Source: Pleurocapsa sp. PCC 7319 (GTDB lineage: Bacteria > Cyanobacteriota > Cyanobacteriia > Cyanobacteriales > Xenococcaceae). From it: 64,000 bases of DNA. Position numbers and translations under genes: made by a program. Shown here piece after piece: positions 27,167-36,289 of this stretch. Numbering within the stretch: the stretch's first letter is position 1; every line of letters begins with the position of its first letter. The DNA lies in assembly GCF_000332195.1 (NCBI RefSeq), contig NZ_KB235922.1, positions 5,119,322 through 5,183,321 on the forward strand. The letters are read 5' to 3'. The notes beneath the pieces were generated by a model. The model searched no databases. It saw only the letters and a list, made by a program, of their open reading frames with translations, and had not been told where the DNA came from.

Positions 27167-27736
27167 CTAAGTTGGCATCATTGATTTGGCAGAGCGACCC
27201 CAAGATAAAATCTTCCGCAAGGAACCTTTGTTTTTCTGAGAATCTGAATTAGTCTTAACTTTGGCTTGAGATGAATCCGGATTTGCTAAAATCATTCCTG
27301 CTACTTGAGGAGCAAAATCAGAATCGAAGATAGTTTGAGAATCATAAACTGCTCCCACAAGAGAAGCATTATCAAGTTTAGCCCCTTTTAAATTGGCTCC
27401 TTGTAGGTTAGCTTTTTGTAGATTTGCAGCCCTTAAGTCTGCACCTTCTAAATTAGCCTGTACTAAATTAACTTCTGCCAAATTTGCTTCTTGGAAATTA
27501 GCTTTGCTTAAACAGCAGTTTTGAAAACTAGATAAACCGAGATAAGCCTTTCTCAAGCTAGCCTGATTTAAACTACAATTACTCCAGTTGATTTCAATTA
27601 AATTAGACTCATCTAAATTGATTTGCTCGAAATTATTTCCTGTCAAGTTTACTGCTGTTAAAATTGTTTGCTGAAAATTCCTAACTCCAGCTTGATAGGC
27701 TTGAAGAAATTCAACTTTATTTTGTAATTTAAGCAT
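27167..27736 (-). CDS. Pentapeptide-repeat protein with basic C-terminus
   Basis: About 189 residues from ATG 27736; the frame is open further to 27805, but the leader MLKLQNKVEFLQAYQAGVRNF matches family starts. Residues about 25-125 are A(N/D)LXX repeats (ANLQKANLQGANLKGAKL). The C-terminal 55 residues are not repeats and are rich in Ser, Lys and Arg. It faces topA tail to tail with only 30 nt between stop codons. A role in gyrase or topoisomerase protection, known for some pentapeptide proteins, would be speculation based on position only. Confidence 0.85.
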   Translation of the reverse strand: MLKLQNKVEFLQAYQAGVRNFQQTILTAVNLTGNNFEQINLDESNLIEINWSNCSLNQASLRKAYLGLSSFQNCCLSKANFQEANLAEVNLVQANLEGADLRAANLQKANLQGANLKGAKLDNASLVGAVYDSQTIFDSDFAPQVAGMILANPDSSQAKVKTNSDSQKNKGSLRKILSWGRSAKSMMPT

Positions 27737-27960
27737 AATAAATAATATATAAATTTTTGTAAACTCACAATCTTGATTCATCTTAATACATCTTACAAAA
27801 AACAATAATCAGTCTAATTGCTGAATTTTTCAATCATAAATAGTAATCATAAATAAATTTCAAGAATAATTGCTTTGAGAACTATAATCACCTTGCTTAT
27901 ACAAAAAATAATCAAAAAAAATAATTACTCTATACCTATTTTTCTTCATCAAAACAATAC

Positions 27961-28917
27961 ATGGGTCACTATTTTATAAAAAGATTATTAATAGCTATAC
28001 CTACCTTAATAGCTATTAGTCTGGTAATTTTTACGATTTTGGCCTTAGCACCGGGGGATCCATTAGGTGAATTTGCTTCTAATCCGGCAATTACTGCCGA
28101 AGTCAGAGAGAATATACGTAAATCCTTTGGTTTGGATCAGCCAGCTTATGTCCGTTATTTTAAGTGGGCTAGCTCATTTTTACGTGGAGACATGGGCTAT
28201 TCTTTCAATAGTCGAAGTCCCGTCTTGCAACTAATATTGCAGCGTTTACCGACTACTCTTTTTGTTGTTGGGACAGCCTATATTATTGGTTTATTGATTG
28301 CCTTTCCTTTAGGTATTATTTCAGCTAGCAAAAGATATTCTCTTACAGATCAAATCATTACCACGATCGCTTTTTTGGGATTTTCCATTCCTCCCTTCTT
28401 TACAGGGTTACTATTTATCATTATTTTCAGTGTTCAGTTACGCTGGTTTCCCTTCATTTTTAACAGCACCTTACAAGTAACAGATTGGACAAGTTTTATC
28501 GCCCAGATGAAACAATCAATTATGCCTATATCGGTTTTAGCCTTATATCATGCGGCAATTTTAATGCGTTTTATCCGCTCAGCTGTTTTAGAAGAGTTAC
28601 AACAAGAATATGTTAGAACAGCCTTTGCTAAAGGATTGAGTCAGTTTGCCGTCATTAAAAATCATGTCTTACGTAATGCCTTAATACCTGTAGTAACTTT
28701 AATTGCTTTAGATATCCCCACTATTTTTACAGGCGCATTAGTAACAGAACAGGTTTTTCGCGTACCAGGTATCGGTGCCTTACTCATAGAATCTATTTAT
28801 CGTAGCGATACTCCAGTGGTGATGGCTATTACTTTTATTTATGGTTGTCTAATAGTATTTTTTAATTTAATGGCTGATTTAGTTTATGCCCTGCTCGATC
28901 CGAGAGTTAAGTATTAA
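27961..28917 (+). CDS. ABC transporter permease, DppB/OppB type
   Basis: A 318-residue inner-membrane permease of the peptide/nickel ABC family. The N-terminus MGHYFIKRLLIAIPTLIAIS and the following SLVIFTILALAPGDP are the family signature, with six membrane helices in total. The EAA cytoplasmic loop is in EYVRTAFAKGLSQFAVIKNHVLRNA. The C-terminus YALLDPRVKY is typical. In most genomes the partner DppC permease follows directly; here it lies 755 nt downstream beyond a nuclease-like gene. No binding protein or ATPase gene is in the window. Substrate (oligopeptide, nickel or other) cannot be told. Confidence 0.94.
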   Translation: MGHYFIKRLLIAIPTLIAISLVIFTILALAPGDPLGEFASNPAITAEVRENIRKSFGLDQPAYVRYFKWASSFLRGDMGYSFNSRSPVLQLILQRLPTTLFVVGTAYIIGLLIAFPLGIISASKRYSLTDQIITTIAFLGFSIPPFFTGLLFIIIFSVQLRWFPFIFNSTLQVTDWTSFIAQMKQSIMPISVLALYHAAILMRFIRSAVLEELQQEYVRTAFAKGLSQFAVIKNHVLRNALIPVVTLIALDIPTIFTGALVTEQVFRVPGIGALLIESIYRSDTPVVMAITFIYGCLIVFFNLMADLVYALLDPRVKY

Positions 28918-28951
28918 AACAAGTAATTGCAATACAATTTGGATTTTTTTG

Positions 28952-29578
28952 ATGTTTGTTACCTTCAGCGAATTTGGCAGAAGTAATATTAATCCCAAGA
29001 GGATTGCTAGAGAACTAGGTTGTCAGTTTATCATCGACAATTTGAGTTTTCCTGCGGTAGATATTACTGCTTATCTTGATGAGATTAAATTATTGGAGTC
29101 TAAAACTAATCGTCGCTTTAAAAAAATCTCTACCAATAATGAATTTGCTAAGCGAGAGTTTTTAATTGCGCCAATACTTTTGCTGCTGTTTGATTGGATT
29201 GAACTGGAAATTGAAACTGAATATTACGTTGATATCAATCGATTAAAAGGTAAGCTAGACTATTTAATTACTGGCAAAAAAGAATTACTTATAATTGAAG
29301 CCAAAAACGATAATTTTGATGCTGGGGCTAATCAGATTATTCCCGAACTTGTTGCCACAGCCGAACAGGAAAATCAAGATTTACTTTATGGTTCAGTCAG
29401 CAATGGTATTCTATGGAAGTTTTATCAATGCGATCGCGCTGCTCGACCCCTAAAGAATCGCCAAAAAGCTCCAGAAAACAGTAGCTTTGACATTATTATT
29501 ACTCAAGATATAAGTTTCTACACTTTCCCGAAAAATAGCGAAGAACTTTTTGCTGTTTTATTGGGACTGCTTAGTTAG
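28952..29578 (+). CDS. PD-(D/E)XK-like nuclease-fold protein between permease genes
   Basis: About 208 residues starting at MFVTFSEFGRS. The segment INRLKGKLDYLITGKKELLI, then IIEAKND, carries the Asp...Glu-X-Lys pattern of restriction-endonuclease-fold proteins, and the QIIPELVATAEQEN helix fits the fold. Proteins of this form are frequent in cyanobacteria and usually listed as hypothetical or type I restriction-like. It starts 34 nt after dppB stops and ends 94 nt before dppC, in the same direction, so it is probably co-transcribed with both. The longer open frame begins inside dppB and is less likely. Confidence 0.7.
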   Translation: MFVTFSEFGRSNINPKRIARELGCQFIIDNLSFPAVDITAYLDEIKLLESKTNRRFKKISTNNEFAKREFLIAPILLLLFDWIELEIETEYYVDINRLKGKLDYLITGKKELLIIEAKNDNFDAGANQIIPELVATAEQENQDLLYGSVSNGILWKFYQCDRAARPLKNRQKAPENSSFDIIITQDISFYTFPKNSEELFAVLLGLLS

Positions 29579-29672
29579 TTCCCTATCTTGCTCAAAGGCA
29601 TTCTTTAGAGTATTTATGAATGATTCATCTCTAAATGGTGAAGCTCTGATAAAAAATAAGGGGTAATTTTAG

Positions 29673-30566
29673 GTGAGAGGAAAAAAAGTCCAATCTGAAA
29701 GTAATTTGTGGTTAGATAGCTGGCGCAGATTTAAGCGCGATCGCCCTGCTGTTTTGGGCTTAATAGTTATCTTAATTATTACTTTGACGGTTATTTTTGC
29801 TCCGATTATTTATACAACGTCTGCCGATAAAATCGACTTTATTTCTTCTTCTGCTCCTCCTAGCTGGCAGCATCCTTTTGGTACTAATGATTTAGGACAA
29901 GACCAATTTGCCAGAGTTTTACAGGGAGGTCGAGTATCTTTAACGGTAGGTATTGCTTCGATGTTAGTCGCAATCTTGCTGGGAACACTTATTGGTGCGA
30001 TCGCCGGATTTTATGGCGGTATCATTGATGGCGTTTTAATGCGAATTACAGATTTATTCTTAGCTCTCCCGCAGTTACCGTTATTACTTTTAATTGTTTA
30101 TCTCTTTCGCGATTCAATCAAGAAAATTGTGGGTGCGGAATTAGGAGTATTTATGTTGATTATCTTGCTAATTGGTGGTTTAAACTGGATGTCGGTAGCC
30201 AGATTAGTAAGGGCAAATTTTCTCAAGCTAAGAGAGATGGAATTTGTGAGTGCGGCTAAAGCAATTGGAGCGAAACCGAATAGACTGATTTGGATACACT
30301 TATTGCCCAATGTTTTAAGCGTAATTATTGTTGCTGCTACTCTATCAGTTGGTAACGCCATTATTACCGAGTCTACTCTCAGTTTTTTAGGCTTAGGATT
30401 CCCCCCCGATGTACCTACTTGGGGACGAATGTTATTCGAGGCAAAAGACTATTTAACCTCTGCTCCCCATATGGCAATTTTTCCTGGTCTGGCAATATTT
30501 TTAACTGTTTTAAGTATTAACTATATTGGAGATGGACTGAGAGATGCTCTCGATCCTAAGAGTTAA
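29673..30566 (+). CDS. ABC transporter permease, DppC/OppC type
   Basis: A 297-residue permease, partner of the DppB-type protein. The N-terminal SWRRFKRDRPAVLGLIVILI helix and the APIIYTTSADKIDF region are family marks; HPFGTNDLGQDQFARVLQGGR is the conserved periplasmic opening. The EAA loop is in EFVSAAKAIGAKPNRLIWIH. The C-terminus GDGLRDALDPKS is typical. The start is GTG 29673, with aggggt about 9 nt upstream. Together with 27961 it forms one heterodimeric channel. The gene is followed by heptamer repeats and the insertion sequence. Confidence 0.94.
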   Translation: MRGKKVQSESNLWLDSWRRFKRDRPAVLGLIVILIITLTVIFAPIIYTTSADKIDFISSSAPPSWQHPFGTNDLGQDQFARVLQGGRVSLTVGIASMLVAILLGTLIGAIAGFYGGIIDGVLMRITDLFLALPQLPLLLLIVYLFRDSIKKIVGAELGVFMLIILLIGGLNWMSVARLVRANFLKLREMEFVSAAKAIGAKPNRLIWIHLLPNVLSVIIVAATLSVGNAIITESTLSFLGLGFPPDVPTWGRMLFEAKDYLTSAPHMAIFPGLAIFLTVLSINYIGDGLRDALDPKS

Positions 30567-30625
30567 GTTGGAAAAACTAATAAGTAACGAGTAATGAGTA
30601 ACAAGTGATGAGTAACAAGTAATGA

Positions 30626-32515
30626 CTCACGGTTCGCTTAAATCAAAGATGGCTAGAAAAATAAAACAGCTCAACTGTATGCTGAGAAAGAAGTTGAAAG
30701 AATAGAGAGACCAACCCGTCTTGAAAGGAACTAACTCAGAAAGAGCAGATGATCTTCCTCTAATTATTCATTGGCTAAAGCAAATGGAAATAGCATCAAT
30801 AATTGATCGAGAGCTACCTGTTCCTCATGGGAATCGAAAAGGATTAAGCTACGGTCAATTATCAGTCCTATTTCTAAGTTATGTAGTGAGCCAATCAGAC
30901 CATCGATTATGTGCCGTAGAACCATGGGTAGAAAAACATCGGCAAACCTTAGAAATAGCAACAGGATGGAACATTGGGGGCAAAGATGCCACAGATGACC
31001 GACTAGCTGACTTATTAAGTGTCATCGGTTCATCGGAAAATCAAGGGCGAGAGAAAGTAGCAATTCAATTGGGACAAAGCACAATACGAGCTTATGAATT
31101 ACCAACGGACAAAGCCAGAAGCGATACCACAAGTTTTAGTGTCTATCATCAGCCCACAAAAGAAACAGAAGGAACTAACTTGCTGAATTTTGGTTATAGT
31201 AAAGACCGCCGCCCTGATTTGGTTCAATATCGTCAAATGTTAGCTACTCTCGACCCCATGGGAATGCCTCTATTGGGAGCTACATTATCAGGAAATGGAA
31301 CAGATGAATCTCATTATCTACCAACATGGCAACAATTGGTGGAGATTATTGGTCACAAAGATTTCTTGTTTCTCGCCGATTCTAAAGGCTCTACTTGGAA
31401 TAATCGGGGGAAAATTAATCAACAAGGAGGAATTTACTGTTTTCCGCTAGCGATGCATCAGCCTCGTCCCAAACTGTTATCGCAATGGGTGGCTAATCCA
31501 CCAACAGCAGTGCAAGAAATTTGTCTCAACTCCGAAGCCGAGTCAGAATCTCCCATTGGTAAGGGTTTTGAAGTTCCGTTGGGCAGTCTCTGGTATGAAA
31601 AAGAACATCAAAAGTGGCATCGTTGGTCAGAACGATGGTTAGTGGTTTGTTCTTATGCTTTACAACAGCGTCAACTTAAAAGCTTGTCAGCTCGTCTGAG
31701 TAAAGCGGAACTTGCCCTAGAAAAACTCGCTAAAAAACCACCACAAGATGAGGTAGCTCTACAAACCAAAGTGGAGACTATTCTGAAACGTTATCGAGTT
31801 ACGGGGCAGATCTTAACTGCGATTGAGAAGAAAATTGGCTATCAAAAAGTTTATCAAGGTGCTGGTCGAGGAAGTAAGAATCGTCCCTCTCGTCGTGTTC
31901 GTCAAACTACTCTTTCCTTGACTTATCAACGTTGTGAGACCGCTATCACCCATCAACAATCCATCGCTGGTTGGAGATTGTATGTAACTAATGCTAATTC
32001 ACAGCGTCTTTCTCTTGAGCAAGCTGTTAACTCTTATCGGGAGCAATGGCAACCTGAAAGAGGTTTTCATCGTTTTAAACGAGGTCGTCTTCCCGCTTTA
32101 CCCATCTATTTTCAAGATGAAGAACGGATTCGAGGGCTGATGTTTTTACTAACGATCGCCCTGACTCTGTTTACCTTGATGGAATTTGTGGTTCGTCGCC
32201 AACTAGCGGTGACAAAGCAATCACTTCCTGGACTTTATTCAGGCAATCCCAAGCGCACTACTTTTCGTCCCACTGCTGAACAATTGCTAGCTGCTTTTGG
32301 CGATCTAACTTTGTATCTTTATCCTGATGGCTCTACTGAAATTAGTTCTCTTAATTCTCTTCAAAGACAGATTTTAAATCTGATGAAGATTCCTGAATCG
32401 ATTTACATTCTTCCCCAGCTAGTTCCTGATTGACTCCAATCCAGCAAATAATTGCTGTGACTTGATTCTATCCTCTTTATTTGATTCAATGCATTTTATT
32501 TAAGCGAACCGTGAG
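30626..32515. mobile_element. Complete IS1634/IS4-type insertion sequence
   Basis: The 1890-bp element is bounded by perfect 18-bp terminal inverted repeats: the left end starts CTCACGGTTCGCTTAAAT and the right end is its complement. A 6-bp target duplication TAATGA flanks it (30620-30625 and 32516-32521). It carries one intact transposase gene. The target was an array of gagtaac/aagtaat heptamers whose remains lie on both sides (about 30580-30625 and 32516-32550). Intact ends, duplication and open reading frame suggest recent insertion. Confidence 0.93.
30721..32433 (+). CDS. IS1634-type (IS4 superfamily) DDE transposase
   Basis: A 570-residue transposase. The N-terminal DNA-binding part (LIIHWLKQMEIASIIDREL, then KGLSYGQLSVLFL) resembles the DUF4277 opening of IS1634 proteins. 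Catalytic acidic residues are in ARSDTTSFSVYH, FLFLADSKGSTWNN and the Y-(2)-R-(3)-E-(6)-K signature YREQWQPERGFHRFK. A coiled, Lys-rich insertion (LSKAELALEKLAKKP) lies before the last motif. The frame opens with TTG 30721 and the next in-frame ATG is codon 22, so a TTG start is likely. No frameshift or internal stop, so it is probably functional. Confidence 0.93.
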   Translation: MKGTNSERADDLPLIIHWLKQMEIASIIDRELPVPHGNRKGLSYGQLSVLFLSYVVSQSDHRLCAVEPWVEKHRQTLEIATGWNIGGKDATDDRLADLLSVIGSSENQGREKVAIQLGQSTIRAYELPTDKARSDTTSFSVYHQPTKETEGTNLLNFGYSKDRRPDLVQYRQMLATLDPMGMPLLGATLSGNGTDESHYLPTWQQLVEIIGHKDFLFLADSKGSTWNNRGKINQQGGIYCFPLAMHQPRPKLLSQWVANPPTAVQEICLNSEAESESPIGKGFEVPLGSLWYEKEHQKWHRWSERWLVVCSYALQQRQLKSLSARLSKAELALEKLAKKPPQDEVALQTKVETILKRYRVTGQILTAIEKKIGYQKVYQGAGRGSKNRPSRRVRQTTLSLTYQRCETAITHQQSIAGWRLYVTNANSQRLSLEQAVNSYREQWQPERGFHRFKRGRLPALPIYFQDEERIRGLMFLLTIALTLFTLMEFVVRRQLAVTKQSLPGLYSGNPKRTTFRPTAEQLLAAFGDLTLYLYPDGSTEISSLNSLQRQILNLMKIPESIYILPQLVPD

Positions 32516-32668
32516 TAATGAGTAACAAGTGATGAGTAACAAGTAATGAGCAATAATTTCTGTTGAAAATTGTTTATCGGCTATTAGTCAACAGGATTAA
32601 TTCTAATCAAGCTGATTCTCATCATAGAGGCTAGAATAGCGTAATCTTGGCACTCTATTTTAAAGTCT

Positions 32669-33451
32669 ATGAAAACTAAATTATTTACAGTAATAGCTAC
32701 ACTAATTACTGCCACTATTTCTCTGCCCATTCAAGCTGAAAGTTTAAGCGATCTCAATCAACTTTTAAATACTAAAAAATGCTCTCAATGCGATCTAATT
32801 AACTCTGGTTTAGTACAGGCAAATTTAACTAGAGCAGATTTAGTCCAAGCCGATTTAACTGGAGCTAATCTGAGCCAAGCAAATTTAATGGGTGCAGATC
32901 TGCGGGGAGCTAACTTATCAGGAGCATCTCTACATGGGGCTAATCTCTCAGGAGCAAATCTCACAGGAGCAAATTTAGCTGGAACAGATCTGAGAAATGC
33001 TTATGTAGGTAATACTGATTTAAGCGAAGTCGATCTGGATTCTGCTTATTTAGAAGGCATCAAAGGCATCTCCGAAACAGCAGGTACTCCAGAACAATTT
33101 CACCGTTGGGGAGTACAAGAAGTTGAGCGGGGAAATTATAATGCTGCGATCGCCCATTATCGAAGAGCAATTAAGGTCGATCCTGAATTTGCCCCGGCAT
33201 ATTTAGGATTAGGTATTGTTCAATATAATTTCGATCATCGAGCAGAGGCGAAAAAAAATACGCAGATTGCTGCCAAACTATTTAAAAAGCAAGAGCATCA
33301 ACTTGGTTATCAAACAGCTACTAATTTTCAGCAGCAAATGGCATTAATTCAAAAAGCAGAAGAAAATGCAGAGAAAAATCAAGGTGGCATCGGTCATGTA
33401 GGCAAGTTCATGGGTAGTGTAGGCTCTTTGTTATTACAGTTATTGCTTTAA
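32669..33451 (+). CDS. Secreted pentapeptide-repeat/TPR protein
   Basis: A 260-residue protein with a signal peptide (MKTKLFTVIATLITATISLP, cleavage near IQAES). A KCSQCDLINSGLVQANL segment follows, the cysteine-containing cap typical of exported cyanobacterial pentapeptide proteins. Residues about 45-125 are A(N/D)LXX repeats. After EGIKGISETAGTPEQFHRWG come TPR-like helices (GNYNAAIAHYRRAIKVDPEF and AYLGLGIVQYNFDHRAEA). The C-terminal 40 residues are unclassified. It probably acts in the periplasm or thylakoid lumen as a scaffold; no partner is indicated by neighbours. Confidence 0.85.
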   Translation: MKTKLFTVIATLITATISLPIQAESLSDLNQLLNTKKCSQCDLINSGLVQANLTRADLVQADLTGANLSQANLMGADLRGANLSGASLHGANLSGANLTGANLAGTDLRNAYVGNTDLSEVDLDSAYLEGIKGISETAGTPEQFHRWGVQEVERGNYNAAIAHYRRAIKVDPEFAPAYLGLGIVQYNFDHRAEAKKNTQIAAKLFKKQEHQLGYQTATNFQQQMALIQKAEENAEKNQGGIGHVGKFMGSVGSLLLQLLL

Positions 33452-33528
33452 TTCTTCCATTAAAGATATGGCTGCTATTTGGAACAGGTTTGCCATAACA
33501 TTAGAGTTACATCAATGAGAGTTTTGCT

Positions 33529-33993
33529 ATGACTACTCAATTATCTTCTCCTACTAATACAGCCAATCTATATGAACGAGATTATTATCTATGGCTGTCA
33601 CACACTGCTCAACTAATCAAGGAAGGTAAATTTTCTGAGATAGATGCAGTGAGCCTAGTTGAAGAAATTGAAGATATGGGCAGAAGTGAGAAACGAGCAG
33701 TAAAAAGTAATTTAATTATCGTGCTGCTCCATCTGCTCAAGTATAAATATCAGCCAGCTAAACGAACTAATAGCTGGAAAGCAAGTATCAGAGAACATCG
33801 ACGTAGATTAAGAGATGACTTGAAAGCCAGTCCTAGCTTAAAACGATACTTAGAAGATGTTTTTGATGAATGTTATCAAGATGGAAAAGAACAAGCTACC
33901 GATGAGACAGGATTGTCTCTAGATACTTTTCCCCTCAAATCTCCCTTTACTGCTGCCGAAACTCTCAATCCTGATTATCTACCTCCAGATTAA
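33529..33993 (+). CDS. DUF29 family protein
   Basis: A 154-residue soluble protein with the full DUF29 pattern: LYERDYYLWLSHTAQLI at the N-terminus, SLVEEIEDMGRSEKRAVKSN, LLKYKYQPAKRTNSWKASI and the terminal FPLKSPFTAAETLNPDYLP. The family is abundant in cyanobacteria and without known function. It is closely similar in layout to the protein at 39742-40203. It ends 12 nt before a HIP1 hairpin terminator shared with the convergent surface-protein gene. Confidence 0.88.
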   Translation: MTTQLSSPTNTANLYERDYYLWLSHTAQLIKEGKFSEIDAVSLVEEIEDMGRSEKRAVKSNLIIVLLHLLKYKYQPAKRTNSWKASIREHRRRLRDDLKASPSLKRYLEDVFDECYQDGKEQATDETGLSLDTFPLKSPFTAAETLNPDYLPPD

Positions 33994-34004
33994 CCATTAA
34001 TAAC

Positions 34005-34040
34005 AAAAAGCGATCGCTCTACTAGGGCGATCGCTTTTTT
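34005..34040. terminator. Bidirectional HIP1 hairpin terminator
   Basis: aaaaagcgatcgc and gcgatcgctttttt flank a loop of nine bases (tctactagg). Both strands give a strong stem followed by T residues. It sits exactly between two convergent genes (stops at 33993 and 34074). Confidence 0.85.
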
Positions 34041-34073
34041 AATCGAATTTAGTGCTAGAAAATAAGTATTTAT

Positions 34074-35936
34074 CTAATCAGCATAATAATCGTGTCTATA
34101 GGGATTTGATCCCCTATTTATTTCTTGTTTATCTTTGACGAAATCGCCGTCACTGTCATCATCCTCATTATTATCAACTCCGTCACCATCTACATCATTG
34201 GAAGTCCCACCTTGTTTTAATTCATAATCCGGTTGCCCGTCACCATTGTAATCACCGTTTTCTTCATTTCCATCGTTTATACCGTCATTGTCAGTATCAG
34301 GGTTAGTTGGATCGGGGTCTTTGGGATCGTTATCATTTAAACCATCGCCATCAGTATCCACATTAGTCGGACTAGTGCCTAAATTGAGTTCGGCATTATC
34401 ATTAATTGTGTCACCGTCAGTGTCTGCCTTAGTTGGATCGGATTGATGAGTATTTACTTCATCGCCATCAGTTAAACCATCGTCGTCGCTGTCTGGATCA
34501 TTCGGGTCTGTTGGAGGATTACCTGTAGAGGGATTTATCTCTTCAGCATCGTTTAAACCATCATTATCTGAATCAGCGTTGGCATCTTCTGGATTAGGAT
34601 CTTCTCCATCTAGCAAGCCGTCGTCATCAAAGTCTGAATCATTCGGATCGGGATCTTGACCATCGATTAAGCCGTCATCATCATGGTCAGAATCTTGAGG
34701 ATATTGATCGTTACCATCTAGTAAGCCATCGTCATCCATATCAGGATCGTTAGGATCGGGATCTTGACCATCAATTAAGCCATCGTAGTCTGCATCAGGA
34801 GTAACACCAAGTATTACATTTCCTCTAATATCTTGTTTAATTGCCGAAAAAGTATGGTTATCTGATTCAAAAGCTGCTCCACCTTCGGTTAAAGTCGCAA
34901 CTACAATTTCATCGTACTCTAGGTCATTGAAAAATACGTTGACAAAGCTAAAAGGTTCATTTTCATGACCGCCACCACCACTATAAGCAGGATTTCCATA
35001 ATAGGCTTGAGTATCTTCAACTCCAGAGCTTTGAATAAAATCTACCAAATCCTTGGTTTTAAAGACAGCTACCTCATTGCCATTATTTTTGAAAGTTATT
35101 TGATTGTAAGGATCGCCTGCCGACCACCAGAAACCAAAATACTTTTGATCTTGGTCAACCTTAATGTTGTAACTCCTGATAGTTTGCTTAAGTTCCTGAG
35201 TAATGAATTTAGAACCTTCTGCACCGCCCCATTCATTTGCATTTTGAATATCTAGGTCACTGCCATAAGAATAAGTAGTGCCACCATTAGTTTTGGTGAA
35301 TCCTGCTGTACCAGTACTTTGATCGTTGAAATCAACTACATAATAATCACTAGTACTTGGTAATTGACTAGTTTGAATTGTAGGTGCTTCTATGGAAACA
35401 GTAATGCCATTAGCTTCAAGTCTATCAGCAACTCCATTACTATTATTGTCCAAAGTACCTTCTACACTATCCAGTTTGCCGTCATTATCGCTATCAAGAT
35501 CGGCAAAATCTGGAATACCATCTTGATCTGTATCTAATGGATTATCAAGATTGCTTCCCGCTTCCGTGGGATCGTTAATGCCATCAGCATCTGTGTCACA
35601 ATTTTTGTTCTTACTGGGTTTCAACTCAAAATCAAAATCGCCCTGGAGAATTATTTGAACAGCTTCGGCAACTTCAGATGTATTAAGATTAAGTTTGCCT
35701 AATTCTTTTTCTAAATATCCTCCTTTACCTGGATTACTGGGATCGAACTTTTCCAAGACAACTTCTTTTCCCGAATCCAGTGTGATTTTAATGGGCGCAT
35801 TGTTTCCATGACCTTGGTTTTCACAAGGAGCAGCTATTGCTTTCTTTGTTTCTGATTGTGCAAACAGACTTCCTGCTATTAATATACCGATAAGAGTTTT
35901 GCTAGTAAGTCTTTTAAGATTAATAAGTTTAAGCAT
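34074..35936 (-). CDS. Exported calcium-binding (thrombospondin type 3-like) surface protein
   Basis: A 620-residue secreted protein with a signal peptide (about residues 10-36, ending KKAIAAP). Residues about 110-170 and 385-620 hold repeated DxDxDGxxD motifs (DTDQDGIPDFADLDSDNDG, DDDGLIDGQDPDPNDSDFDD), which bind calcium as in thrombospondin type 3 repeats. The middle (YFGFWWSAGDPYNQITFKNN and nearby) resembles cyanobacterial exosortase-dependent surface proteins of the Npun_F0296 kind, from memory of the family. I see no PEP-CTERM anchor at the end, so attachment is unclear. It shares a duplicated terminator type with the VWA gene behind it. Confidence 0.75.
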   Translation of the reverse strand: MLKLINLKRLTSKTLIGILIAGSLFAQSETKKAIAAPCENQGHGNNAPIKITLDSGKEVVLEKFDPSNPGKGGYLEKELGKLNLNTSEVAEAVQIILQGDFDFELKPSKNKNCDTDADGINDPTEAGSNLDNPLDTDQDGIPDFADLDSDNDGKLDSVEGTLDNNSNGVADRLEANGITVSIEAPTIQTSQLPSTSDYYVVDFNDQSTGTAGFTKTNGGTTYSYGSDLDIQNANEWGGAEGSKFITQELKQTIRSYNIKVDQDQKYFGFWWSAGDPYNQITFKNNGNEVAVFKTKDLVDFIQSSGVEDTQAYYGNPAYSGGGGHENEPFSFVNVFFNDLEYDEIVVATLTEGGAAFESDNHTFSAIKQDIRGNVILGVTPDADYDGLIDGQDPDPNDPDMDDDGLLDGNDQYPQDSDHDDDGLIDGQDPDPNDSDFDDDGLLDGEDPNPEDANADSDNDGLNDAEEINPSTGNPPTDPNDPDSDDDGLTDGDEVNTHQSDPTKADTDGDTINDNAELNLGTSPTNVDTDGDGLNDNDPKDPDPTNPDTDNDGINDGNEENGDYNGDGQPDYELKQGGTSNDVDGDGVDNNEDDDSDGDFVKDKQEINRGSNPYRHDYYAD

Positions 35937-36214
35937 ATTAATAATGTTTAATTGTCTAGAAATAAATGTAATTTGTGACTAGTTACTCGATTTTTTGGAT
36001 ATTTCTTGGAATTTATTTTCCAGTAAATCAACAATAACAGTGCCAAACAAATAACGTAAATTCCTGAAAATACCTAAATTTCAATAATAAGAATTGATGT
36101 AAAATCAGTAAGTTTTATTTATTTGTTATGAAGATAGTTCGCAATACAAATAAAAATAAAACTAAGGAGCAAGTATTAATACTAGCTTTTGCATTTAGAA
36201 ATTGTACTCAGTAA

Positions 36215-36250
36215 TAAAAAAGCGATCGCCTTACTAGGGCGATCGCTTTC
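36215..36250. terminator. HIP1 hairpin terminator of the VWA gene
   Basis: agcgatcgcc and gggcgatcgct pair around ttacta, with an A tract before and T residues after. For the minus-strand gene ending at 36290, transcription runs through the stem into the complement of aaaaaa. Nearly the same sequence as the hairpin at 34005. Confidence 0.8.
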
Positions 36251-36289
36251 TCAAATTCTATCGATTTAAAGTTTTTAGATATTGAGAAA

